From: Streptomyces tendae
GTDB lineage: Bacteria; Actinomycetota; Actinomycetes; Streptomycetales; Streptomycetaceae
DNA length: 64,000 nucleotides
Direction: 5' to 3'
Assembly: GCF_008632955.1 (NCBI RefSeq)
Contig: NZ_CP043959.1
Location: 5,704,001-5,768,000 of the forward strand
The notes below the pieces were generated by a model. It saw only the letters and a list, made by a program, of their open reading frames with translations, had not been told where the DNA came from and did no database searches. Every line of letters begins with the position of its first letter. The stretch's first letter is position 1. Of this stretch, positions 33,601 through 43,349 are shown one piece after another. The translations under genes and the position numbers were made by a program.

Positions 33601-34888
33601 TCTCGGCGGCCGGTGCGGCGGCCTCGGACTCGTCGGCGGCACCGCGGCGGCGGCGCCGGCGGCGGGAAGCGGTGGGCTGCTCCTCCGGCAGCTCCTCCGT
33701 CTCCTCCTCCTCCGGCTCCACGGGCTCGGCGGTACCGGCGGCCGCTTCGGCGGCGGCCCGCTCGGGGGTCTGGAAGCGGGGCTCGGTGAAGACCGGGGGC
33801 TGGAACACGGCGACGGCGGGACGCGCCGGGCGGCGCGGGGCGTCGTCGTCGGCGTCCTCGTCCTCGGCACCGCGGGCGGGGCGCGCGGGCTCGGCGAAGC
33901 CGGCGGCGGCCTTGCGGACGACGCGACGGCGGCGGCGCGGGGCGGCCTCGTCCGCGGGGGCCTCCGGGGCTTCGGCAGCGGGCGCCTCGGCAGCGGTGTC
34001 GTCCTGCTGGTCGTTCCGGGTCACCGGGGCCTCCTCGGCGGCCGGGGCGGCCTGCTCGGTCTCTTCCTCGTCGCTCCGCTCGGCGGCGGCCGGCGCGGGA
34101 GCACCGGCGGGCGCGGACGCGCGCCGCGAGGCACGACGACGGGTACGGCGCGGAGCGTCCTCCGTGGCGTCGGTGGCGGGCTCGGGGGCGGCCTCGGCGG
34201 CCGGGGCGGTCTCCTCGGCGGCGGGCTCGGCGGTCGCGGCGGCGGTCGGCGTCTCGGCGGTCGCGGTCTCCGCGGCCGGCGAGGTCACGGTGCGGGTCGC
34301 GCGGCGCCGGGCGCGGCGTGGAGCGGCGTCCTCCGTGGCGTCGGCGACCGGCTCGGACGCCGGGGCGGCCGGCTCGGCGGACGCCGGGCCCTCGGGGGTG
34401 TCGGCGGTCGTCGACGCCTCCGCCTTCGTGGGCGAGGTCACGGTGCGGGTGGCGCGGCGCCGGGTACGGCGCGGAGCGGCGTCCTCCGTGGCGTCGGCGA
34501 CCGGCTCGGACGCCGGGGCGGCCGGCTCGGCCGCGGTCGCGGTGGCCGGTACGACGGTCTCGGCGGCCTCCGCCGACGCGGGCGCCCCGGCGGGCGCGGC
34601 CGCACGGCGGACGGCGCGGCGGCGACGGGGCGCGGGGGCCGCGCTCTCCTCCGTGCCGGTCCGGTCCTCGGCGGTGTCGGTCGCCCCCGTGGCCTCGGCG
34701 GACGCGGTAGCTGCGGCCGGCTCGGCGGCCGGTATGGCCGGCGCGACGGTCTCGGCCGTCGTCTCCGCGGTCGCGGCGGGCGGTCCCGCCGGACGGGACG
34801 CGGCACGCCGCCGCCGGCGGGGCGGCAGGGTGTCGCTGGGGGTGTTGTTCGGTTCGGAGCCCTCGGTGGGCTCGGTCGGTTCGAGCAT
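30698..34888 (-). CDS. rne: Ribonuclease E/G with very long disordered termini
   Basis: 1396-residue endoribonuclease for mRNA decay and rRNA/tRNA processing. The catalytic core is central: an S1 domain with VGNVYLGKVQNVLPSMEAAF (about 640), DRKVWLPSGGSLVIDRTEAM, the metal-binding IVIDFIDM (about 960) and the zinc-link-type CVHCNGRG (about 1020). The first 620 residues are Arg/Ala/Glu-rich low complexity, with repeats of TRRRATRTVTSP and a Gly/Arg/Asp segment. The C-terminus ends in a Lys/Ala/Thr-rich tail (AKKTARKAAKKATAKKAATK) resembling histone-H1-like tails. ATG 34888 lies after GGGAGAAACGCCCGC. Such inverted domain order is typical of Streptomyces RNase E. Confidence 0.95.
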   Translation of the reverse strand: MLEPTEPTEGSEPNNTPSDTLPPRRRRRAASRPAGPPAATAETTAETVAPAIPAAEPAAATASAEATGATDTAEDRTGTEESAAPAPRRRRAVRRAAAPAGAPASAEAAETVVPATATAAEPAAPASEPVADATEDAAPRRTRRRATRTVTSPTKAEASTTADTPEGPASAEPAAPASEPVADATEDAAPRRARRRATRTVTSPAAETATAETPTAAATAEPAAEETAPAAEAAPEPATDATEDAPRRTRRRASRRASAPAGAPAPAAAERSDEEETEQAAPAAEEAPVTRNDQQDDTAAEAPAAEAPEAPADEAAPRRRRRVVRKAAAGFAEPARPARGAEDEDADDDAPRRPARPAVAVFQPPVFTEPRFQTPERAAAEAAAGTAEPVEPEEEETEELPEEQPTASRRRRRRRGAADESEAAAPAAETAPEADAEDTDEQAEDQLDSDEGDDHEDGESSGSRRRRRRGGRRRRRGDSGDADADGGESQDGDSDDTGRVADEQAAQDAEDTAEQTEEDAEEREERDDNGGSSSSRRRRRRRRRAGDSGGDAEPSSDDPERTVVKVREPRPKAEPSDEVQSIKGSTRLEAKKQRRREGREQGRRRVPIITEAEFLARREAVERVMVVRQHGDRTQIGVLEDGVLVEHYVNKEQATSYVGNVYLGKVQNVLPSMEAAFIDIGKGRNAVLYAGEVNFDALGMSGGPRRIESALKSGQPVLVQVTKDPIGHKGARLTSQVSLPGRYLVYVPEGSMTGISRKLPDTERSRLKTILKKIVPEDAGVIVRTAAEGASEEELRRDVERLQGQWEEIKKRSKNGGTAPTLLYGEPDMTVRVVRDIFNEDFSKVIVSGDEAWETIHGYVSHVAPDLAGRLQRWTSEVDVFATYRIDEQLAKALDRKVWLPSGGSLVIDRTEAMVVIDVNTGKFTGQGGNLEETVTRNNLEAAEEIVRQLRLRDLGGIIVIDFIDMVLESNRDLVLRRLLECLGRDRTKHQVAEVTSLGLVQMTRKRVGQGLLESFSETCVHCNGRGVIVHLDQPSSAGGGKRRKRARAGAAEQPHEHEAAASVETAEQEAETESEVAAEAAEPLALPAPEFTPDEELYSSAAEAEAAAGRGRSRRRASRRVSSPAGAPQRESGRSGRKQAEEPVRADEAPAAEVTEGPTAQDVTAAEEAARPVQPESAAEALAEPAAAEDAVVPPTTEEAAPRGRTRRRATRKVSAPAGSPAGAEAAVVTVTEPVKAEEAPKAEETPAEAAPAEPAPEASAPARPRRRAVRKASTSTASEDTAVVVLPAAPAEEQAPPRTAAEEPAAETADAAEEGAEEAAPAKKTARKAAKKATAKKAATKKATTAKKTAAKKTTTTAKKTAAKKSTAKKATAKKTAAAEQQAPSSVTASADES
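34281..34377. repeat. 97-bp direct repeat in rne, copy 1
   Basis: Nearly identical to 34434-34530, exactly 153 bp (51 codons) away, so both encode the same disordered segment with ATEDAAPRR and TRRRATRTVTSP-like sequence. In-frame repeat expansion or contraction is possible. Confidence 0.85.
34434..34530. repeat. 97-bp direct repeat in rne, copy 2
   Basis: Second copy of the in-frame repeat in the 5' part of rne; only a handful of base differences from copy 1. Confidence 0.85.
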
Positions 34889-35149
34889 GCGGGCGTTTCT
34901 CCCGTCAGGCTCCCGGGCGCCGCGCCTGGTCCGGCGATGCCGGTGACGTCCGCGGCCCGCGCGATGCGCGATGGCCGCCGTCCGGGGCGCGGGCGCCGCT
35001 CGGAAGCTCTCTGTGTCCTGTCTCGCCGGTTCCGTACGCCGAATGCGCACGGCCTGGCGAAAGTCTTCTGGTCGGTGCGCTGCCCGACCCAGGTGGCTCC
35101 CGAGTTCGAGGGCGGCGCTTACGACGTCCGTCCCTACGCGGGACCTTCC

Positions 35150-35989
35150 TTACGCCGGCGCCGTCGCGGTGGCAGTCGCGGCGGCCGGTTGCGGCTCGGT
35201 CGCTGCTGCCTCGCGGTCGGGCGCGAGCGGGTCGGTCACCGTGCCGGTCTCTTCATCGAACAGCCCCTGCGCCAGCCTGGTCACCGCTGCGGGGACCGGC
35301 GGCGCCAGGTCGGCCACGGCGCGGAGACCGGACAGGACGTCGTCGGGTCGTACGGCAGGCGTCACGTGCCGAACAACCAGCCGCAGTATCGCACAGGGCC
35401 GGTCGGTCGGCCTATCAGCCGGCGAGGAGTCCGCCTCGGCGGTTTCCAGCGCCACGACCGCGGAGCGGGCGTCGAAGGTACGGATGCCGTTCTTGGTGCG
35501 GCGCTGGACCTCCACGGCCTCGGCCGTCTCGAAGGCGTCCACCGCGCGGCGGGCGTCCTCGGGGGCGACCCCGTCGAGCCGCAGCTCCCACACCGAGGCG
35601 GTGAGCCGGTCGGCGAGCCCGGAGGTGCGGGCCTCGACGGCCTCGACGATGTCCAGCCCGGCGGGCATCGACTCGTCGAGCAGGGCCCTCAGCCGCTCGG
35701 GATCCCGCGGCTCGGTGAGCGCGATCTCCAGGTACTCGGCCTCGCTGCCCGTGCCGGTGGGTGCGGCATTGGCGTACGACACCTTCGGGTGCGGCGTGAA
35801 GCCGGCCGAGTACGCCATCGGCACCTCGGCACGGCGCAACGCGCGCTCGAAGGCACGCTGGAAGTCACGGTGGCTGGTGAACCGGAGGCGGCCGCGCTTG
35901 GTGTAGCGCAGTCGGATGCGCTGCACCGCGGGTGCGGGCGGCGGGCCTTCGGGCTGTCGCTTGCCCAGTGGATCTTCTCCTTGTCGCAA
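35150..35989 (-). CDS. TIGR03936-type radical SAM-associated protein (DUF2344)
   Basis: Soluble protein that regularly accompanies the TIGR03960 radical SAM enzyme, present here at 38407-40371. The signature QRIRLRYTKRGRLRFTSHRD is followed by FERALRRAEVPMAYSAGFTPHPKVSYA and GTGSEAEYLEIAL. Central and C-terminal parts are variable, ending in an Ala/Thr-rich tail. The start is uncertain: TTG 35989 opens the longest frame; GTG 35926 begins right at VQRIRL but has no ribosome site. It may form a complex with the radical SAM protein or modify RNA; the reaction is unknown. Confidence 0.85.
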   Translation of the reverse strand: MRQGEDPLGKRQPEGPPPAPAVQRIRLRYTKRGRLRFTSHRDFQRAFERALRRAEVPMAYSAGFTPHPKVSYANAAPTGTGSEAEYLEIALTEPRDPERLRALLDESMPAGLDIVEAVEARTSGLADRLTASVWELRLDGVAPEDARRAVDAFETAEAVEVQRRTKNGIRTFDARSAVVALETAEADSSPADRPTDRPCAILRLVVRHVTPAVRPDDVLSGLRAVADLAPPVPAAVTRLAQGLFDEETGTVTDPLAPDREAAATEPQPAAATATATAPA

Positions 35990-36230
35990 GGGGGCGCGGG
36001 GACGCGCCTCCCTTCCAGGGTACGGCCGTACGACGACGGCCCCGGCTGTCCCGGTCGGGCACCAGGGCCGTGGTCCCTTTCAGAGTACGTGCAAGCAGGG
36101 ACGCCGGTTCCCCGGTGGTCCGCCCTCGTCACGCCGCCGTGCGGCGGCGCTCACCAGCCGGCGGGACGGTCTCCCTGCGCACCGGTACCCCGGGAGGCGC
36201 CCCGCATGCCCTCCGCGTCGGCGCCTCGTC

Positions 36231-37235
36231 TCACCTGAGGGACTTCTTGACCTCCTGAACGCCTTGCGTGCCAGGCGTTCCGCGCTCACCGAGGAGCGCG
36301 CGCCGCACGTCCGACCGCACCTGGCGCACGGTCACGCCGACGGAACGGAGGGTGTGCCGTGTGACGCGTCCCGCACTCCGTGCCGCCTCCGCGACGGGCC
36401 GCAGCACCGCGTCGCGCACCACGTGTCCCACCGGGGTCAGCACGCTCCGGTACACCCACCGCGCCGGTTCCACGACCGTCCACCGGACGAGGGCGGCGAA
36501 GGCCCGGCCCACGGCGAACGAGACGTACCCGGCGATCCGCCAGGCGTGCCCGAGCGCGGCGCCGGCCTCCCGGGCGACGACCCCGAGCACCCGCCCGACC
36601 GGGACGAGCACCCAGCGCCACACGGCGAGCGCCGGCAGCACCACCAGGACCCGGGTGGTCCAGTACAGGACGCCGCCGAGCCCGGTGACGAGCAGCGCGC
36701 CCAGCGCCACCAGCCCCTTGCCGCACCACAGCAGCGCGTGCCCGGCCGGCGTCAGCACCCACCGGTACAGCCACACCGAGGGCACGACGACGAGCCGGCG
36801 GCCCAGCCACAGCAGACCGTCCCGTACGGCGGCGGCGCACACGGCGAGCCCGCGCCCCAGCGGTGTCAGCACGCAGGCGTGGAACCACACCGCCGCATGA
36901 CCGAGGGGCGTCAGCACCCACCGGTACAGCGCCACGGCCGGGACGACGAGCAGCACCGTCCCGAGCCACCGCAGTGCCGTCCCCAGGGGCACGAGCACGT
37001 ACCGCCACAGCCCCACGAGCGGCCACACGAACACCGCACGCCCCACCCACAGCACCGCACGCCCGACCGGCCGGAACACCGTGTCGCCGAGGAACCGCGC
37101 GGCGACGACCAGGGCGTCCCACACCATCCGCACCGGCACGACCAGCACGAGCACCACGATCCGCACGGGGAGCCGGATCGCGACGACGAGACACCCCTCA
37201 CCGCCCGCCGGCTCCGGCGCCTTCTCGAGATCCAT
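36231..37235 (-). CDS. Hydrophobic repeat protein with YRWVLTPxGH motifs
   Basis: Not recognised. About 334 residues, very rich in Val, Leu, Arg, Trp and Pro, built from repeats of roughly 30-40 residues, each with a hydrophobic segment ending in a version of YRWVLTPLGH: WRYVLVPLGT, YRWVLTPLGH, HACVLTPLGR, YRWVLTPAGH, WRWVLVPVGR, YRSVLTPVGH. The hydrophobic parts are 12-18 residues with Arg at the edges, so they may be half-spanning or interfacial helices rather than full TM helices. ATG 37235 is chosen (MDLEKAPEPAGG); GTG 37274 is possible. The C-terminus is basic (VRQVRSDVRRALLGERG). It is flanked by the two radical SAM-related genes. Confidence 0.75.
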   Translation of the reverse strand: MDLEKAPEPAGGEGCLVVAIRLPVRIVVLVLVVPVRMVWDALVVAARFLGDTVFRPVGRAVLWVGRAVFVWPLVGLWRYVLVPLGTALRWLGTVLLVVPAVALYRWVLTPLGHAAVWFHACVLTPLGRGLAVCAAAVRDGLLWLGRRLVVVPSVWLYRWVLTPAGHALLWCGKGLVALGALLVTGLGGVLYWTTRVLVVLPALAVWRWVLVPVGRVLGVVAREAGAALGHAWRIAGYVSFAVGRAFAALVRWTVVEPARWVYRSVLTPVGHVVRDAVLRPVAEAARSAGRVTRHTLRSVGVTVRQVRSDVRRALLGERGTPGTQGVQEVKKSLR

Positions 37236-37499
37236 ACCGGCGTGGACGCAGCGCACGCCCCCGCGGATGCACACGGCCCGCGACCGGGCCCCTCATATGC
37301 TGAACGCCAAGAGAAAAAAAGAAATTCGGAGCCTTCGACAAAACCATTGTCCCCCCGGTCGTTCACTCATTCGCCGCGCATCCAAGTGAAACAGCCACCG
37401 TTAGTCGCTGTATGAAGGCAAGCAGGTCAGGTCCGCTCCAACTGCACTTCACACAAAAGCTGTTGAGTGCTCCCGCCGGCCCGATGAATCAATCCTGAC

Positions 37500-38318
37500 A
37501 TGAATGATGAACGCTACGACCCGCTCTGGTACACCGCCGACACCCACGATCCGTTCAACGAATCGGGAACCGGGCGGCACCGGGCCGGAGCCGTCTACGC
37601 GGAACCCGTGGAACCCGCCGTTCCTCCCTGGGACCCGGCCGAGGAACTGGCCTACCTGCTCCAGGAGGCCCGCGGCGAGGAGTACGCCCCCACGGTCCCG
37701 CCCCCGCGCGAGGAGTACGCGCCCACCGTCCCGCCCCCGCGCGAGGAGACCTCCGTCACCGCGCCCCCGGCCGGCAGCCCCATGGGCAACCTGCAGGAGA
37801 TCACGGCCGAACTCCCGCCCCTGCGCCGGGCCCCCCGCGCCCACCGAAAGCCCCCGCGCCCCCGCCCCGACGCCCTGCGCGTGGCCAGCTACACCATCGC
37901 CGCCCTGGCCGCGGTCACCGTGTCGATGGTGAGCGTCTTCAGCGGCGTGGTCACCTACGAACCCCTGCTGCTCGTCACCACGGCGCACAGCAGCGGTGAC
38001 TCGTCGTCCTGGTGGCCCATCCTGGTCTACGGCCCCTGGCTGGCCGGCTCGCTCTCCATCCTCCGCGCCGCCCTGCACCAACGACGCGCCCTGCACTCCT
38101 GGTTCGTCGTCCTGCTCTTCTCCTCCGTCGCGGTCCTCCTGTGCGTGGCCCAGGCCCCCCGCACCATCACCGACACGGCTGCCGCGGCCCTTCCCGGAGT
38201 CGCCGCCCTGGCCTGCTTCCAGCAACTCGTCCGCCAGATCACCCTCACCCGCCCGCCCCGCCGCACGGTCAGCCCCCGCCACAGGGTCCGCCCCTACGGC
38301 GGCCGGCAGGTCCCGTAA
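37500..38318 (+). CDS. DUF2637-like membrane protein
   Basis: 272 residues. The N-terminal 120 are acidic/Pro-rich with a tandem duplication (EEYAPTVPPPR twice). About four TM helices follow (ASYTIAALAAVTVSMVSVFS, WWPILVYGPWLAGSLSIL, SWFVVLLFSSVAVLLCVA, and a weaker one at LPGVAALACF), resembling the DUF2637 membrane module seen in actinobacterial Spd/plasmid and chromosomal proteins. The ATG at 37500 follows an AT-rich leader with GAATCAATCCTGAC and no strong ribosome site. It is convergent with the radical SAM gene. Function unknown. Confidence 0.75.
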   Translation: MNDERYDPLWYTADTHDPFNESGTGRHRAGAVYAEPVEPAVPPWDPAEELAYLLQEARGEEYAPTVPPPREEYAPTVPPPREETSVTAPPAGSPMGNLQEITAELPPLRRAPRAHRKPPRPRPDALRVASYTIAALAAVTVSMVSVFSGVVTYEPLLLVTTAHSSGDSSSWWPILVYGPWLAGSLSILRAALHQRRALHSWFVVLLFSSVAVLLCVAQAPRTITDTAAAALPGVAALACFQQLVRQITLTRPPRRTVSPRHRVRPYGGRQVP

Positions 38319-38336
38319 CGACCCACCCCACGACAA

Positions 38337-38374
38337 CGGAGCAGCGGCCCCCCGCCGAAGAGGCCGCTGCTCCG
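38337..38374. terminator. Bidirectional terminator between convergent genes
   Basis: 13-bp stem CGGAGCAGCGGCC/GGCCGCTGCTCCG, followed on the plus strand by TTTCGT. It separates the DUF2637-like gene from the radical SAM gene. Confidence 0.8.
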
Positions 38375-38406
38375 TTTCGTGTCGCGCCCGTCAGCCCGGG
38401 CCGGGC

Positions 38407-40371
<1,965 letters not shown>

Positions 40372-40475
40372 CGCGAACCTTCGTGTGGTGACTGCGGTCC
40401 CCCCGGCCGGACAAACGGCTCAGGGGCGGGTGACCATCCAGCCTAACCCGCCCGGAGGGGTCCCCCGTACGGCGC

Positions 40476-42055
40476 TCAGAACGCGAACTCCCGGCCGATC
40501 GAGCTCCACGCCTCCGGGAGCGCGGCCTCGGCGGCCCGCGCGCGGTGTTCCTCGCGGGCGTGGAGCACGCCGTACGTGAAGTCGCTCTCCCCCGCCGCGT
40601 GGGCCACCGCGGCGAGCTCGCGCAGGGTACGGCGGGCCATGACGCTGTCCTGGTGGTCGCCGAGCAGGCTCTGCAGCGCCTTCATGTCCCGGACCGCCTC
40701 CTCGGCGGGCGCGCCGAGCGCGGGGGCGGCGGCCTCGGCGGCGTACCGGGTGCGCTTGGTCTTCTTGCGCGCCTCGTGCAGTGCGGTGTCGCGCTCCGGG
40801 CCGGGCGGGAGCTCCTGGGCGTGGGTGACCAGTCCGGCGAGCTTGTCGAAGTCCTTGTGCACGGCCTTGGCGAGCACCTTGCGCGGCTTGGCCCCGGCCT
40901 TCTTCCGCAGGGGCGGGTCGGCGAGCAGGGCGTCGAGGGTGTCGAGGAGGGTGAGGTAGCGGCGGGAGTCGAGGATGGCGACGACCTCCTGGTGGGCTCC
41001 CTTGTGACGGGCGGCGGACCAGGTGGCGAGGCGGTCGGCGACCGGGCCGGTGACCTGGTTCGCGGGCAGGGCGCCGAGGGCGTCGGTGAGGCGTTCGGCG
41101 AGGACCTCCTGGTCGCGGTCCAGGCCGAGCTCGGCGGCCAGCCACTTGAGGTCGTCGGCGACCGGGTCGGTCGTCGCCCGGTCGAGGACGCTGCGGAAGG
41201 TGCGGAAGGTGCTGCGCAGGCGGCGGGTGGCGACCCGCATGCGGTGCACGGAGTCGGGGACGTCCTGCCGTACGGCGGGGTCGAGCTCGACGAGGGCGTC
41301 GCGCTGGGCGCGGACGTAGGCGAGGACGTGGTCGCCGGCGGTGACGGGGGTGCCGTCCGGGCGGGGGCGGTGCTTGTGCCGGGGGCGGCCCGGGTGCCGT
41401 GGGGGGGCGCTCCGGCGGTGTCCGCGGCTTTGCCGCCGCCCTTGGCGGACGGGGTGTCCGGCGCGGTCTCGGCGAGGGCGCGGGCCAGTTTGGAGGCCGA
41501 CGCGGAGGGCCGTACGCCCGCCTTGCGGAGCCGCTTGTCGACCTTGTCGAGGAAGGCGGGGTCGCCGTCGTCGGCGAGCTCGACCTCGATCTCCGTCCAC
41601 CGGGCGGTGCCGCCCGCGCCGGTGAGGCGTTCGGCGTGCACGGTGTCGATACTCACCTCGGCGAGCATCCGGCCGTCGGCGTCGAGGAGGTGACGGACGT
41701 CGCGGTCGGAGCGCAGCCGGACCACGGGCAGCAGGTCGCGGTCGCGGACGCGGGAGCGGACCAGGGCGGCGAGTTCGTCCGGGAGGGTGTCGGAGAGCGG
41801 GGCGTGGATCTCGTCGCGCGCCCCGGGGGCGACGGGGAACTTCAGGTGCCACCCGGCGTCGGAGCCTCCGGTGCGGCGGCGCAGGGTGACCGCGGCCGCG
41901 GCGAGGCGTTCGTCGGCGGTGTCGTGGTAGGTGGCGTCGAGGTGGGTGACGCCCCGCTCCCGTACGGTCGCGACCCCGGGGACGCGGGTCAGGTCGGGCA
42001 GCCCGCTGTCGTGGGACTCGTACTTTCGCTCGATCTCGCGCTTGGTGTCCGCCAT
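40476..42055 (-). pseudogene. CYTH-CHAD domain protein, one frameshift
   Basis: The CYTH (triphosphate tunnel) domain starts at ATG 42055 with EIERKYE (ExExK) and DATYHDTADERL, LRRRTGGSDAGWHLKFP and TEIEVELADDGDP. A linker rich in Ala, Pro and Thr follows. The CHAD domain is in another frame (VTAGDHVLAYVRAQRDAL, VHRMRVATRRLRSTFRTF, ARKKTKRTRYAAEA), with conserved His/Arg/Lys for polyphosphate binding. The break lies in 41330-41410, which contains a run of seven G at 41401-41407; adding one base gives 526 aa. CYTH-CHAD proteins act on or bind polyphosphate. Sequencing error or true inactivation cannot be told apart here. Confidence 0.85.
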
Positions 42056-42146
42056 GTCCCGAATCTAGTCGCCGTGGGTGCGGAGCGGCAGTGGGCCGCT
42101 CCGCACCGGTGACGCGCGGGGCCGGGCGGGCCGGGCGGGCCGGGGG

Positions 42147-43349
42147 TCAGGCGGACATGGGCCGTTGCACCCGGAGCGACTGCAAAAGGCCCACCGCCAG
42201 CCAGACCGCGAACATCGAGGATCCGCCGTAGGAGACGAACGGCAGGGGCAGACCGGTGACCGGCATGATGCCCAGGGTCATGCCGATGTTCTCGAAGCTC
42301 TGGAACGCGAACCAGGCGACGATGCCGGCGGCGACGATGGTGCCGTACAGGTCGGTGGTGTCGCGGGCGATGCGGCAGGCGCGCCAGAGGATGATGCCGA
42401 GCAGGCCGATGATCAGTGCGCCGCCGACGAAGCCGAGTTCCTCGCCGGCGACAGTGAAGACGAAGTCGGTCTGCTGTTCGGGGACGAACTGGCCGGTGGT
42501 CTGCGAGCCGTGGAAGAGGCCGGAACCGGACAGTCCGCCGGAGCCGATGGCGATGCGGGCCTGGTTGGTGTTGTAGCCGACGCCGGCCGGGTCGAGTTCG
42601 GGGTTGGCGAAGGCGGCGAAGCGGTTGATCTGGTACTCGTCGAGGATCCCGAGCTGCCAGACGGCGATCGCGCCGGCCGCGCCCGCGCCGAGCAGGCCGA
42701 AGATCCACCGGTTGGAGGCTCCTGAGGCGAGCAGCACGCCGAGCACGATGATGACCATGACCATGACCGATCCGAGGTCGGGCATGAGCATCACGATCAG
42801 CATGGGGACCACGGCGAGGCCGAGGGCCTGGAGCACCGTGCGGTGGTCGGGGTACGGCTTGTCGCCCGCGTCGACCCTGGCCGCGAGCAGCATGGCCATG
42901 CCCAGGATGATCGTGATCTTCACGAACTCGGAGGGCTGCAGGGAGAAGCCGCCGGGCAGCTGGATCCAGCTGTGCGCGCCGTTGATCGTGGAGCCCAGCG
43001 GGGTGAGCACCAGCAGGATCAGGAACACCGAGGCGCCGTACAGCAGGGGCACGGCCGTGCGCAGGCCGCGGTGGCCGAGCCAGAGGGCGCCGATCATCAG
43101 GGCGATCCCGATGCCGGTGTTCAGCCAGTGCCGGACCAGGAAGTAGTACGGGTCGCCCTGGTTGAGCTCGGTGCGGTTGCGGGTGGCCGAGTACACCAGC
43201 AGCGAGCCCAGCAGCGACAGGGCGAGCGCCGAGAGCAGTATCGGCCAGTCCAGCCGGCGGGCCAGGGAGTCGCGGGCGAACACCCGCGTCCAGCCGGCCC
43301 GCTCGGGTCCGTACCCGGAGACCTGGAAGCTGTTGACGCCGCCGGTCAT
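42147..43349 (-). CDS. rodA: RodA/FtsW-family peptidoglycan glycosyltransferase (Sfr-like)
   Basis: SEDS membrane glycosyltransferase, 400 residues with about ten TM helices. Conserved sequences include GGFSLQPSEFVKI, MLMPDLGSVMV, GSGLFHGSQTTGQFVPEQQTDFVFTVAGEELGF-type sequence and VTGLPLPFVSYGGSSM. ATG 43349 overlaps the PBP2 stop as ATGA, so the two are translationally coupled, fitting their function as a glycosyltransferase-transpeptidase pair. In S. coelicolor the homologue (Sfr) belongs to the spore-wall complex. Confidence 0.95.
   Translation of the reverse strand: MTGGVNSFQVSGYGPERAGWTRVFARDSLARRLDWPILLSALALSLLGSLLVYSATRNRTELNQGDPYYFLVRHWLNTGIGIALMIGALWLGHRGLRTAVPLLYGASVFLILLVLTPLGSTINGAHSWIQLPGGFSLQPSEFVKITIILGMAMLLAARVDAGDKPYPDHRTVLQALGLAVVPMLIVMLMPDLGSVMVMVIIVLGVLLASGASNRWIFGLLGAGAAGAIAVWQLGILDEYQINRFAAFANPELDPAGVGYNTNQARIAIGSGGLSGSGLFHGSQTTGQFVPEQQTDFVFTVAGEELGFVGGALIIGLLGIILWRACRIARDTTDLYGTIVAAGIVAWFAFQSFENIGMTLGIMPVTGLPLPFVSYGGSSMFAVWLAVGLLQSLRVQRPMSA

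Noticed and set aside
30491..36238. 1915-codon plus-strand ORF opposite rne
   Set aside because: Antisense shadow of the repetitive RNase E gene; the reading is a Gly/Leu/Arg polymer with no start site or domain.
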